Shown: positions 35,703-44,034 of the stretch, piece after piece
Layout: the number at the start of each line of letters is the position of its first letter
How positions within the stretch are numbered: the stretch's first letter is position 1
Source: DATJGR01 sp963735085
GTDB taxonomy: Bacteria; Pseudomonadota; Gammaproteobacteria; Pseudomonadales; Azotimanducaceae
Length of the DNA stretch: 64,000 nt
Assembly: GCA_963735085.1 (NCBI GenBank)
Contig: CAVTJP010000006.1
Location: forward strand, 186,001-250,000
Direction of reading: 5' to 3'
Translations under genes and position numbers: made by a program
The notes under the pieces: model-generated
Seen by the model: only the letters and a program-made list of their open reading frames with translations
Told to the model about the DNA's origin: nothing
Database searches by the model: none

Positions 35703-37643
35703 CTAGTGCCGAGTCAGGAACCTCGACATCTGCGCCATCACCTCGGCAAGCCGATCGCCATGCGATTGCAGGAACGGCAGCGCCGGCACCGGCGTATCGT
35801 CACCGTGGCGGCGTACGTCGGTGTCGAAACCGCCGGACAGCGGAATGGTCGCAATGTATTGCGGGTCGATGTACGCAAAGCCCGACCATTTCGCCGCGAT
35901 GATGTAGTCGCGTCGCGGTACGCCGCGGACGACGTCGGCGCCTTGAGCGTAATCGGACGGTGGATTGGTTACGCCCAGTGCCGGCAATAGCGACGGCACT
36001 ATGTCGACATGGCTGGTTACCGTATCGATCACGCGCGGACGCTGCCCGGGCACGCGCATCACCAGCGGCACGCGCATCTGCTGATCGACGAATGCCGACC
36101 CGTGACCCCAATGACCATGCTCCAGAAATTCCTCGCCGTGATCGCCGGTCACGACGACGATCGTGTTTTGCAACAACCCCGCCGTATCGAGATAGTCGAT
36201 CAAGCGCCCGATCTGACTATCGACGAAGTGCGCGGCGTTGACATATCGGTTCCACATCAGCGCGATGTCGCGTTGCGGATTCATCAGCGCATAGTTCGCC
36301 ACTGTCCCGAACGGCTTCGCAATCGCATCGGCGGCGGGGAACTGATACGGCGCGTGGGTACTTTCGAAAAACAGAAAGCGCATGAACGGGCGTCTTGCGT
36401 CGCGCTGCCGCAGGCTGGCGATGATCGCATCGACGTTGTGAACGTCACGATGCCAGAACACCGGGTCCTGCGAATATTCGTGACGGCGGCCCGCTGGAAC
36501 GCTGAAGAAAATGGTGCGATCGAATTCCGGATACGAGAACTTCGCGCTGGTGAAAACGTCGATGTCGTAGTCGAGCCGATCCAGTACGTCGAAGAACACC
36601 GGATTGCGCTGCTCCTCGAGCACGTGGGACCAGTACGGCCCGTACAATGAGTAGAACATCGTGAACATTCCCATGCGCGTTCGATTGCCGCCGCTGAAAT
36701 GATGCGTAAAGCGCAGATTGTCGGCAGCAAACGCCCACAAGTGCGGCATCGTCTCCGGCGTCAACAGATCCCAACGCATCGACTCGACCGCGAGCCAGAG
36801 AATGTTCGGCGGCGGTTTGTCGCCGACCGGAGCAATGTGAATCGCATGCTTTGGATACGCGAGACGGCCGCGTTGCGATACCGCGGCAATCAAACTCGGC
36901 GCCGTTTCGATACCCATTCGCTTCGCAGCTGATCGAAACGTGACCGGCTGATAGAACGGGAACATACCGGATGCGCGCAACACGATGCCGTTACCGGACA
37001 GATCGGCGTATCCATAGAGACCCTTGTCGAGCAGGATCACCGCCAGCGCGGCGAACACGAACGCCCAGCGTGTTCGACGACGCGTCGGCGCACCGGCCCA
37101 TTGCAGCCGACGATTCAGCCAGAAGACCAAGCCGAGGATTGCGCCGAAGATTGCGCTGATCATTAGCGAAACGGTGATCCAGGTGGCTGACGAAGCCTCA
37201 AGCGATGCGAGTCCACCTCTGGTCGTGATCAGGTTCCAGACGAATCCATTGATATGAAAGCCGTACAGCGCGTAAATCTTCACGTCGGCGAGCACGATCG
37301 ACGCGATCAGCGTTGCGAGCACCGAAAACGCAACGGCCATCCATATACGGAAACGTCGGCCACGCGGACGGGCGCGCTCGATGTATTCCGTCAGCGCAGC
37401 AAACGCGAACAGCGGCAACGTGATCATCAGCGCCTGATCGAACCACGCGAAACACACGAAGACGGCTTCGAGCCACGTTGTCGGACGCCATTGCCACGCA
37501 AACCGGGCCAGCGCGAGCAGCGCCATGGCAAAGCCGACCGCGCTCGCGCGCCAGCACACCCATGCAACGCCAGCAACCGGCCGCGAGCGCGCAACCGGCG
37601 GGATACTTACCGGTAACTCGGAGGCACGGTTCGGAGTTGACAT
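35703..37643 (-). CDS. YejM/PbgA-like inner-membrane sulfatase-family protein
   Basis: This 646-residue protein has about five membrane segments in residues 25-210, then a periplasmic alkaline-phosphatase-superfamily domain. Its layout matches YejM (PbgA/LapC), which senses LPS and controls LpxC in enterobacteria. Shared segments include FSGGNRTRMGMF around the Thr position and SHVDIVPSLLPALG...PSDYAQGADV near the end. Unlike E. coli YejM it keeps a full metal-site set: Glu in LAVESMRWD, Thr in GNRTR, and Asp/His in VTGDHGEEF. It may therefore be an active phosphotransferase or hydrolase. It is divergent from a methyltransferase gene. Confidence 0.87.
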   Translation of the reverse strand: MSTPNRASELPVSIPPVARSRPVAGVAWVCWRASAVGFAMALLALARFAWQWRPTTWLEAVFVCFAWFDQALMITLPLFAFAALTEYIERARPRGRRFRIWMAVAFSVLATLIASIVLADVKIYALYGFHINGFVWNLITTRGGLASLEASSATWITVSLMISAIFGAILGLVFWLNRRLQWAGAPTRRRTRWAFVFAALAVILLDKGLYGYADLSGNGIVLRASGMFPFYQPVTFRSAAKRMGIETAPSLIAAVSQRGRLAYPKHAIHIAPVGDKPPPNILWLAVESMRWDLLTPETMPHLWAFAADNLRFTHHFSGGNRTRMGMFTMFYSLYGPYWSHVLEEQRNPVFFDVLDRLDYDIDVFTSAKFSYPEFDRTIFFSVPAGRRHEYSQDPVFWHRDVHNVDAIIASLRQRDARRPFMRFLFFESTHAPYQFPAADAIAKPFGTVANYALMNPQRDIALMWNRYVNAAHFVDSQIGRLIDYLDTAGLLQNTIVVVTGDHGEEFLEHGHWGHGSAFVDQQMRVPLVMRVPGQRPRVIDTVTSHVDIVPSLLPALGVTNPPSDYAQGADVVRGVPRRDYIIAAKWSGFAYIDPQYIATIPLSGGFDTDVRRHGDDTPVPALPFLQSHGDRLAEVMAQMSRFLTRH

Positions 37644-37700
37644 CGGCGCATCTCGACGATGACGCTACAAAGCGGCGCAGCATAACAATCCGGAGGCCGC

Positions 37701-38351
37701 TTGCCCGAGATCATTGCGTATGACACCGAACGGGCGTCGGCGTACCGACGCCACCATCGAAAGAACCTGCGTACCCGGGTGTCGACTGCGCGCGAGCGCC
37801 AGCTCACGGCACGCGCGCTGGCGACATTCGCACGGACCGATAGCGTGCTCGATCTGGCATGCGGTACCGGCCGCTTCTGGCCGGTGATCGACGCGCGCGC
37901 CAGGTCTGTGGTTGCACTCGACAACAGCGAAGCCATGCTGCGCGAAGCGCTCGCCCACGCATCGCCGAACCCGCAGCGGCACGCACTGTGCGGCTCGGCA
38001 TTTCAACTACCATTGCGTGATCGCAGCTTCGACGTCGTTGTCTGCATGCGCTTTCTGCACCATCTCGCCCGGCGCGAAGACCGGGTAGGTGCCCTGACGG
38101 ATATTCGCCGCGTTGCGCGTCACGGCGCAGTGGTCTCGTTGTGGACCGACGGCAGCCGCCACGCGCGCCGGCGCTTGCGTGCACAGCATGACGCGCCGCC
38201 GCCCGCCGGCGGCTTCGGCCGCAGGGTATGCATTGAGCACGAGATCATCGAACGCGATTTCGCCGATGCGGGATTTGACAATCCGATCGCGTTCGACTTC
38301 GCGCCGCGCTTATCGATGTGGCGCATCTACGCATTGCGCTGCGCCGAGTGA
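37701..38351 (+). CDS. Class I SAM-dependent methyltransferase, substrate unknown
   Basis: This 216-residue protein has the Rossmann motif I VLDLACGTGRFW near residue 50, an acidic residue after strand two (VALDNSEAML) and motif IV FDVVVCMRFLHHL. These place it in the UbiE/Methyltransf_11 group of small-molecule methyltransferases. The start is a TTG at 37701 with CGGAGG 4 bp upstream; no ATG fits. An alpha/beta hydrolase gene follows after 82 bp. The neighbours do not define a substrate. Confidence 0.88.
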   Translation: MPEIIAYDTERASAYRRHHRKNLRTRVSTARERQLTARALATFARTDSVLDLACGTGRFWPVIDARARSVVALDNSEAMLREALAHASPNPQRHALCGSAFQLPLRDRSFDVVVCMRFLHHLARREDRVGALTDIRRVARHGAVVSLWTDGSRHARRRLRAQHDAPPPAGGFGRRVCIEHEIIERDFADAGFDNPIAFDFAPRLSMWRIYALRCAE

Positions 38352-38433
38352 TTTACATGCGCATCAATTTACACACGAACCATTGCGTTTCGAAGCTCGC
38401 CCAATAAACTGTCCGGCTTTTCTCGGGAGTTCG

Positions 38434-39312
38434 ATGTTGCAAACCGCCCCACTACAGCAATCTCCGCGCGCGAAGGAGCTGAGCTTCGACGTAAGCGGCC
38501 TGCACCTGACGGCCAAAGCATGGGGCGATCCCGCAGGCGCGCCGACACTGGCGCTGCATGGCTGGCTGGACAACGCCAATACATTCGACAATCTTGCGCC
38601 GCTGCTACCGGAACTCGATCTCGTCGTACCCGATTTCGCCGGTCACGGCTTCTCGTCGCACCGGGCCGCAGGCGTGCACTACACATCGCTCGCGGATGTG
38701 CAGGATGCGCTGGCGATCGCCAACGATCTCGGCTGGGAACGCTTCAATGTGATTGGCCATTCGATGGGTGCCGCAGTCGCCACTGAACTCGCCGGACTGT
38801 TTCCGGACCGGATCCTGCGCGCAGTGATGATCGATGGTTTCGCACACCACGAAGGCAACGCCGACGATGCAGTGCTCAGCAACCGGCGCGCGATCGAACA
38901 AATGCTCGCCGCCGAACACAAAACCCCACCGGTCTATGCCGATCTGGATGCGATGATCCGCCGCGTCACCGAAGCCACCGATCAGAGCTGGGGGGCCGCT
39001 GCGACGCTGGTTGCGCGTGGACACAAGCTCGTGCGTGGCGGCTACACCTGGCGCACCGACCCGCGCATTCGCTTCAGTACGCCGCAACGCCAGAACCACG
39101 AACAGCTCGATGCGCTGATGGCGCGCTCCACCGCGCCAGCGCTGCTGATCGTCGCGAACCAGGGAGATCGCTGGTATCGGCCGGGCATCGAGCGTCGTGC
39201 CGCTGCGCATCCCGCGCTGCGAATCGAGTACATCGACGGTCCGCACCACGTGCATCTGGAAGACGCACCTCGCGTTGCGCACTTGATTCGGGGCTTTCTC
39301 GGCCTCGAATGA
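38434..39312 (+). CDS. Alpha/beta hydrolase
   Basis: This 292-residue hydrolase has LALHGWLDNANTF (oxyanion strand), the nucleophile elbow GHSMGAA near residue 110, and a C-terminal DGPHHVHLED with the catalytic His. The N-terminal residues before LSFDVSGL are not conserved. GGGAG precedes the ATG by 4 bp; the open frame further upstream lies in the methyltransferase gene and is not used. Similar proteins are annotated as esterases or serine hydrolase-like proteins. No signal peptide is seen. It ends in an inverted repeat shared with the convergent hydrolase gene. Confidence 0.9.
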   Translation: MLQTAPLQQSPRAKELSFDVSGLHLTAKAWGDPAGAPTLALHGWLDNANTFDNLAPLLPELDLVVPDFAGHGFSSHRAAGVHYTSLADVQDALAIANDLGWERFNVIGHSMGAAVATELAGLFPDRILRAVMIDGFAHHEGNADDAVLSNRRAIEQMLAAEHKTPPVYADLDAMIRRVTEATDQSWGAAATLVARGHKLVRGGYTWRTDPRIRFSTPQRQNHEQLDALMARSTAPALLIVANQGDRWYRPGIERRAAAHPALRIEYIDGPHHVHLEDAPRVAHLIRGFLGLE

Positions 39313-39316
39313 GGAC

Positions 39317-39345
39317 GAAAGGGTCAGAGCCGCTCTGACCCTTTC
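39317..39345. terminator. 14-bp perfect inverted repeat between convergent hydrolase genes
   Basis: GAAAGGGTCAGAGC at 39317-39330 pairs with its exact complement at 39332-39345 across a single C. The right arm lies within the last codons of the minus-strand hydrolase gene. A bidirectional terminator between convergent genes is the simplest reading. The GGGTCAGA...TCTGACCC form also recalls REP-like palindromes of gammaproteobacteria. Confidence 0.55.
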
Positions 39346-40241
39346 AGCAGCGTTGTCAGCATCTCGTCGAGCACTTCGATGAATCGTTGCGGTTGATCGA
39401 GGAATACGTGGTGTTGCGCGTCGGGCACGGCGGTCGCCGGGAAGTGATCCTGCGGCACCAGTTCGCGCATGTATTCGAGCGTGCGCTTCGAGAACAGTTC
39501 GCTGTTCGCACCGTAGATGACACCGAGTTTGCAGCGCAGCCCCATGTAGTCGTCCGCGAGGCGCTCACCACCCTTCAGGGTCACCAACAGATCGTCATCG
39601 AATTTCCAGGTCCAGCCGCCGTCCGAAGCAAGCAGCGAGTGACGCGCGATGTACTCCAGGATGTATTGGTTGTCGCACGGTTGCGGCGGCTGCAGCCGGA
39701 ACCGTGTCAGCGCCGTCTCGCGGTCCGGGTAACGCTTGGCCCTGCCGCCCATCGGCGGGCGATCCGGAATCGGTTCGTCCGGATGGCGGATACCTGAATC
39801 CACCAACACCAATGCGGCGAAACGATCCGGGAACAGATTCGCCGCCTTGACGGCCATGTAGCCGCCAAAACTGTGCGCCACAACGACGCTGTCGGGGCCG
39901 AAGTCCGCATCGTCCAGCACACCGACAATCTCAGCGGCGTACGTCGCGGAATCGTACTCGTAGCGAAAGTCCGAGTCGCCCATTCCGGTCAGGTCCATCG
40001 CGGCGACGCGACATCGATCTGCAAACGACGGCGCGATGAAGTCCCACCAGTGCGAGTGCGCGTTCATGCCGTGGATGAACAGCAAGCCGGGGCCGGTGTC
40101 CCCCTGCCACCGGCGGTAGGCCACATCGCATTCCTCGACCTCTATGCGGTGCTGCGTCGCTTCGGTCTCCACCGCCTGCCAGAACCAGTCCGGAACGGTG
40201 CTCGATTCGGATCCCGGCCGATCCCACCTGCTCATTGCCAC
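39324..40241 (-). CDS. Alpha/beta hydrolase linked to acyl-CoA dehydrogenase genes
   Basis: This 305-residue hydrolase has LLFIHGMNAHSHWWDF, the nucleophile elbow VAHSFGGYMA near residue 125, DSGIRHPDEP after the next strand and the C-terminal His in DAQHHVFLDQP. The start is a GTG at 40241 after a GAGGTG ribosome site; an ATG two codons later is also possible. It lies 22 bp after a small acyl-CoA dehydrogenase gene and shares its strand, so it is probably the third gene of that operon and may act on an ester or thioester of the same pathway. This last point is inference. Confidence 0.9.
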   Translation of the reverse strand: MAMSRWDRPGSESSTVPDWFWQAVETEATQHRIEVEECDVAYRRWQGDTGPGLLFIHGMNAHSHWWDFIAPSFADRCRVAAMDLTGMGDSDFRYEYDSATYAAEIVGVLDDADFGPDSVVVAHSFGGYMAVKAANLFPDRFAALVLVDSGIRHPDEPIPDRPPMGGRAKRYPDRETALTRFRLQPPQPCDNQYILEYIARHSLLASDGGWTWKFDDDLLVTLKGGERLADDYMGLRCKLGVIYGANSELFSKRTLEYMRELVPQDHFPATAVPDAQHHVFLDQPQRFIEVLDEMLTTLLKGSERL

Positions 40242-40263
40242 GTCACCTCTGCGCCCACCGCCA

Positions 40264-41394
40264 CTACAGCGATCCGAAACGTTTCAAGTGATGATCGACG
40301 TTGCCGAACATCGTGTCGATCATCGTCAGCCGCTTGAAGTAATGACCGATATTGAGTTCCTCCGTCATGCCCATGCCGCCGTGCAGTTGCACCGCATTCT
40401 GTCCAACAAAGCGTCCGGATTTGCCGACCTGCACCTTGAACGCGGAAACCGCTTTCTGTGCCTCCGGCCCGTAGCCTTCCGCCAGCCGCATCGCCGCCAT
40501 GAACATCAGCGATTTCGACTGTTCGTACTCCATGAACATGTCGACCATCCGATGTTGCAGTACCTGAAACTTGCCGATCGGCTGGCCGAACTGCACGCGC
40601 GTCTTGCAATACTCAACCGTGTTCTTGTACAGCACTTCCATGCAGCCGACTGCTTCGGCGCCGATCGCCAGGGTCGCCTCGTCGATCGCCTGTTCGATGA
40701 CATCGATAGCCCTGCCGACGCGCCCGAGTGCCGCCGATTTCGGCACCGCGACGTTGTCCAGATGCACTTCCGATGCGCGCAGTGCATCCACCGTGGGATA
40801 GTCGCGCCGGGCTATGCCGGGTGTGTCTTTGTCTATCAGAAACAACGTGATCCCGCCGCGGCTGCGCTGCTTACCCGATGTCCGCGCCGACACCACCAAC
40901 AGATCCGCAGAGGGGCCATTGATAACGACTGCCTTGTGGCCGTTGAGCACGTAGCCCGTGTCGCTCTTTGTCGCAGTGGTCGTCAGATCAGCCAGATTGA
41001 AACGGCCCTGCGGTTCGGCAAACGCAAACGCACCCTGTAGCGATCCATCGACGATGCGCGCGAGATATTTCTCCTTCTGCGCACGATTCCCGGCGAGCCT
41101 GATCATGCCGCCGACCAGCACGATCGTCGGCACGAACGGTTCCACTACGAGGCCGCGGCCGAACTGTTCCATGATCAGCATCGTCTCGATCGGTCCGCCG
41201 CCAAAGCCGCCGTCCGCCTCGGCGAACGGCACGCCGAGCCAGCCGAGTTCGGCGTAGGTTTTCCAGTGCTTTTCACTGAAGCCCGGGTCGGTCTTGACGA
41301 GCTTCTGGCGCGCGTCGAACGCGTAGTCGTTCTGAATGAAACGCTCGACGCTGTCCTTCAGCAGACTCTGTTCATCGGAAAAGGAAAAATCCAT
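40264..41394 (-). CDS. Acyl-CoA dehydrogenase (small, PimD-like)
   Basis: This 376-residue flavoprotein has the acyl-CoA dehydrogenase fold. It starts MDFSFSDEQSLLKDSVERF, a form seen in pimeloyl-CoA dehydrogenase small subunits. GGFGGGPIETM lies in the N-terminal helical domain. LNGHKAVVINGPSADLLVVSA marks the central beta domain that binds FAD. VQLHGGMGMTEE near the end is the conserved FAD-contact strand. The partner gene upstream encodes a second dehydrogenase 36 bp away, so a two-subunit enzyme for an unusual acyl-CoA is likely. Confidence 0.93.
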   Translation of the reverse strand: MDFSFSDEQSLLKDSVERFIQNDYAFDARQKLVKTDPGFSEKHWKTYAELGWLGVPFAEADGGFGGGPIETMLIMEQFGRGLVVEPFVPTIVLVGGMIRLAGNRAQKEKYLARIVDGSLQGAFAFAEPQGRFNLADLTTTATKSDTGYVLNGHKAVVINGPSADLLVVSARTSGKQRSRGGITLFLIDKDTPGIARRDYPTVDALRASEVHLDNVAVPKSAALGRVGRAIDVIEQAIDEATLAIGAEAVGCMEVLYKNTVEYCKTRVQFGQPIGKFQVLQHRMVDMFMEYEQSKSLMFMAAMRLAEGYGPEAQKAVSAFKVQVGKSGRFVGQNAVQLHGGMGMTEELNIGHYFKRLTMIDTMFGNVDHHLKRFGSL

Positions 41395-41430
41395 GGATGC
41401 TCAACCCTCTTAACTTATCGTCCGCGGTGG

Positions 41431-42633
41431 CTACAAGCCCAGCACAGCCTTCGAAATGATGTTCTTCTGAATTTCGTTCGAACCGCCGAAGATACTCGAC
41501 GCGCGGCCGTACAGCATCTCACGCAACGCCGCGTACGCCTGCTCCGGTCCGATGGGACCTTCGTTGTCGATCAGACGGGGCGCGGGATACGGCATGCCAT
41601 AGTAGCCGTACGCCTCGATCATCAGGTCGGAAATCCGTTGGCCAATCTCGGTGCCGCGAATCTTCAGGATCGACGACTCCGGTCCGGGCGCACCGCCCTG
41701 CTCGACGCTCGCAAGCGTGCGCAGTTCGGTGACCTCGAGCGCCATCAGTTCGATCTCGATCGCGTCGATGTTGCGTTTGAATTCGGGCTGATCGATCAGG
41801 CGTTCGCCGTCCTGCTGCGTTTCGAGCGCGACACCTTTCAACTGCTCCACGAGCACCTGCGAACGCGCCACGCCGGCGATGCCGGTGCGCTCGTGCGTCA
41901 GCAAACCCTTCGCGTACGTCCAGCCTCGATTTTCCTCACCGACGCGATTGGCCACCGGCACGCGCACATCGGTCAACGTCACTGAATTAACGCTGTGCAG
42001 ATCGCCGAGAATCAGGAATGGGTGGACCTCGATGCCGGGCGTCTTCATGTCGATCAGCACGAAGCTGATGCCCTGCTGCTTCTTCGGCGCGTGCGAATCG
42101 GTGCGCACCAGAGCAAACATCCAGTCAGCGTGGTGCGCGCCGCTCGTCCACGTCTTCGCGCCGTTAATGACGTAGTCGTCGCCGTCGCGCACCGCGCGGG
42201 TGGTCAGCGAAGCGAGGTCCGAACCGGCACCGGGTTCGGAATAGCCCTGACACCACTGCACGCGCGCTTCGCGAATCGGCGGCAGATGTTGCGTCTGCTG
42301 CGCCTTTGTACCCCACGTATACAGCACCGGCGCCAGCATTCGCGCGCCGAACGGGCTCATCTGCGGGCAGTCGGCGCGTGCCGTTTCGCGATCCCAGATG
42401 TAGTGCTGCGTGGGTGTCCAGCCGGTACCACCGAATTCGACTGGCCAACTCGGCACCGACCAACCGCGCGCCACAAGCGCGTCGAACCAATCACGCTGCG
42501 CGGGCGTCTCAGTCGATGCGAATCCCAGTAAATCGGCCGCCGCATTGCGGACACGCTCGGGCCAATGCGCATCGATGAACGCACGCACTTCGGCTTGGAA
42601 ATCGACATCCGCGTCGCGTAGCCTCAGATCCAT
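41431..42633 (-). CDS. Acyl-CoA dehydrogenase (large, PimC-like)
   Basis: This 400-residue flavoprotein has PVEFGGTGWTPTQH near residue 60. QGYSEPGAGSDLASL and INGAKTWTSGAHHADW mark the FAD and substrate region. The C-terminal RASSIFGGSNEIQKNIISK contains the usual Gly-Gly-Ser-Asn-Glu FAD loop. The group resembles FadE/PimC-type dehydrogenases that work with a second subunit. It heads the three-gene operon with the PimD-like gene and a hydrolase. A palindrome resembling a PsrA site is 24 bp upstream of its ATG. Confidence 0.94.
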   Translation of the reverse strand: MDLRLRDADVDFQAEVRAFIDAHWPERVRNAAADLLGFASTETPAQRDWFDALVARGWSVPSWPVEFGGTGWTPTQHYIWDRETARADCPQMSPFGARMLAPVLYTWGTKAQQTQHLPPIREARVQWCQGYSEPGAGSDLASLTTRAVRDGDDYVINGAKTWTSGAHHADWMFALVRTDSHAPKKQQGISFVLIDMKTPGIEVHPFLILGDLHSVNSVTLTDVRVPVANRVGEENRGWTYAKGLLTHERTGIAGVARSQVLVEQLKGVALETQQDGERLIDQPEFKRNIDAIEIELMALEVTELRTLASVEQGGAPGPESSILKIRGTEIGQRISDLMIEAYGYYGMPYPAPRLIDNEGPIGPEQAYAALREMLYGRASSIFGGSNEIQKNIISKAVLGL

Positions 42634-42656
42634 CGTGCAGCCTTCACCGTGTTACA

Positions 42657-42668
42657 AAAACTGGTTTC
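42657..42668. promoter_or_regulatory. Candidate PsrA-type fatty-acid regulator site
   Basis: AAAACTGGTTTC fits the PsrA consensus (G/C)AAAC-N2-4-GTTT(G/C) at all but one base. It lies 24 bp upstream of the large acyl-CoA dehydrogenase and in the divergent region shared with the crotonase gene at 42857. PsrA represses beta-oxidation genes in pseudomonads and relatives. No psrA gene is in the window. The site is short, so chance occurrence is possible. Confidence 0.35.
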
Positions 42669-42856
42669 AAGAAAAGCCCGGAATGGTATGCCGCGCCGCG
42701 CCGACAAGACAAGCCAACAGGCAGCCCAGAGGGTCAGAGGCGCTTCGATCCCAGTAGGACTTACACTCCGCCGGGCGGCCCTCGATGCGTGACCCGTGGA
42801 AAACCCCGGGCAGTCGAGGCAACATAGCGGGCTCGCCCGCGCACCGGTCAAAACGC

Positions 42857-43714
42857 ATGAGTTACTCCGAAATTCTGTACGACGTCGAAGACGGCGTGCT
42901 CACCGTCACGCTGAATCGCCCCGAAAAGCTCAACGCATTCACGGGTACGATGATGACCGAAATGATCGATGCGTTCGATCGCTCCGATGCCGACGATTCG
43001 ATTCGAGCCGTCATCGTCACCGGCGCAGGACGCGCATTCTGCGCGGGTGCCGATCTCGGCGCTGGCGGTGCAACGTTCAACGCCGATGCGCGAGCCGACC
43101 GACCGAGCGGCGTCAACCGCGACGGCGGCGGCCTGCTCACATTGCGCATTTTCGACAGCAAAAAGCCGGTAATCGCCGCGATCAACGGCCCGGCTGTCGG
43201 TATTGGCGTCACGATGACCTTGGCAATGGACATTCGGCTGGCGGCCGATGTCGCGCGTTTCGGCTTTGTGTTCGCCCGCCGCGGCATCGTGCCCGAGGCT
43301 TGCTCCAGCTATTTCCTGCCGCGCATCGTCGGCATCGGCCGCGCGCTCGAATGGGCGTATTCGGGCCGGGTGTTCCCGGCCGACGAAGCGTTGGCAGGGG
43401 GCCTGGTGCGCAGCCTGCACCCGAAAGACGAACTGCTCGGCACCGCACGCGCCATCGCGCGTGACATCGCCGACAACACGTCGTCGATCTCGGTAACGCT
43501 GATCCGCCAGATGATGTGGCGCATGCTCGGTGCCGATCACCCGATGGAGGCACACAAGATCGACTCGCGCGGGGTGTACTACACCGGCCGCTCGGCGGAT
43601 GCGCGCGAAGGGGTCGAGGCATTCCTGGAAAAGCGTTCCGCACACTTTCCCGGCAAAGTGTCTAAGGATCTACCTGAGTTTTATCCCTGGTGGGAAGAAC
43701 GCACGTTCGAATGA
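42857..43714 (+). CDS. Crotonase-fold (enoyl-CoA hydratase/isomerase) protein
   Basis: This 285-residue protein has the crotonase fold: TLNRPEKLNAF at the N-terminus, GAGRAFCAGADLGAG (CoA and oxyanion region), and INGPAVGIGVTM followed by DIRLAADVARF. The two glutamates used by classical hydratases are not at their usual places: the GIGVT and FVFARRG positions lack them. A glutamate in GIVPEACSS is near. An isomerase or another crotonase reaction is thus possible. It is divergent from the acyl-CoA dehydrogenase operon. The upstream frame extension from 42785 is not conserved. Confidence 0.9.
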   Translation: MSYSEILYDVEDGVLTVTLNRPEKLNAFTGTMMTEMIDAFDRSDADDSIRAVIVTGAGRAFCAGADLGAGGATFNADARADRPSGVNRDGGGLLTLRIFDSKKPVIAAINGPAVGIGVTMTLAMDIRLAADVARFGFVFARRGIVPEACSSYFLPRIVGIGRALEWAYSGRVFPADEALAGGLVRSLHPKDELLGTARAIARDIADNTSSISVTLIRQMMWRMLGADHPMEAHKIDSRGVYYTGRSADAREGVEAFLEKRSAHFPGKVSKDLPEFYPWWEERTFE

Positions 43715-43746
43715 CAGCAAACGGACTTCCCAATCGGAGTTTGATG

Positions 43747-43986
43747 ATGGCAACACCGCATATCGCACAAAAGGCACCATTTCCCATCGATGTGACAGTC
43801 GGCAAGAAGTATTTCTGGTGCGCCTGCGGCAAAAGCGCCAGCCAGCCGTTCTGCGACGGTTCGCACAAGGACACCGCGTTCACTCCGGTGATGTATCAGG
43901 CAGACAAGGATCGCACGCTGTACTTCTGCGGTTGCAAACACACTGCAGGCGCGCCGCTGTGCGATGGAAGCCACAACAAACTGTGA
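43747..43986 (+). CDS. CDGSH iron-sulfur domain protein, two domains
   Basis: This small protein of about 79 residues carries two CDGSH iron-sulfur motifs: CACGKSASQPFCDGSH and CGCKHTAGAPLCDGSH. Each binds a 2Fe-2S cluster through three Cys and one His; the pattern resembles the double-CDGSH CISD3 class. Two ATGs stand in tandem at 43744 and 43747; GGAG at 43736-43739 favours the second with 7-bp spacing. It lies 32 bp after the crotonase gene and 48 bp before the DUF349 gene. A redox or cluster-transfer role is likely but unproven. Confidence 0.9.
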   Translation: MATPHIAQKAPFPIDVTVGKKYFWCACGKSASQPFCDGSHKDTAFTPVMYQADKDRTLYFCGCKHTAGAPLCDGSHNKL

Positions 43987-44034
43987 TCGGAGCCAGCGGC
44001 GTGTGGTCACCGCTCTCCGTTTCGAGGCAGCGAC

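Noticed and set aside
42729..42742. Second copy of the GGGTCAGAG repeat seen at 39317
   Set aside because: Only one arm is present and there is no matching inverted arm nearby, so it does not qualify as a repeat element.
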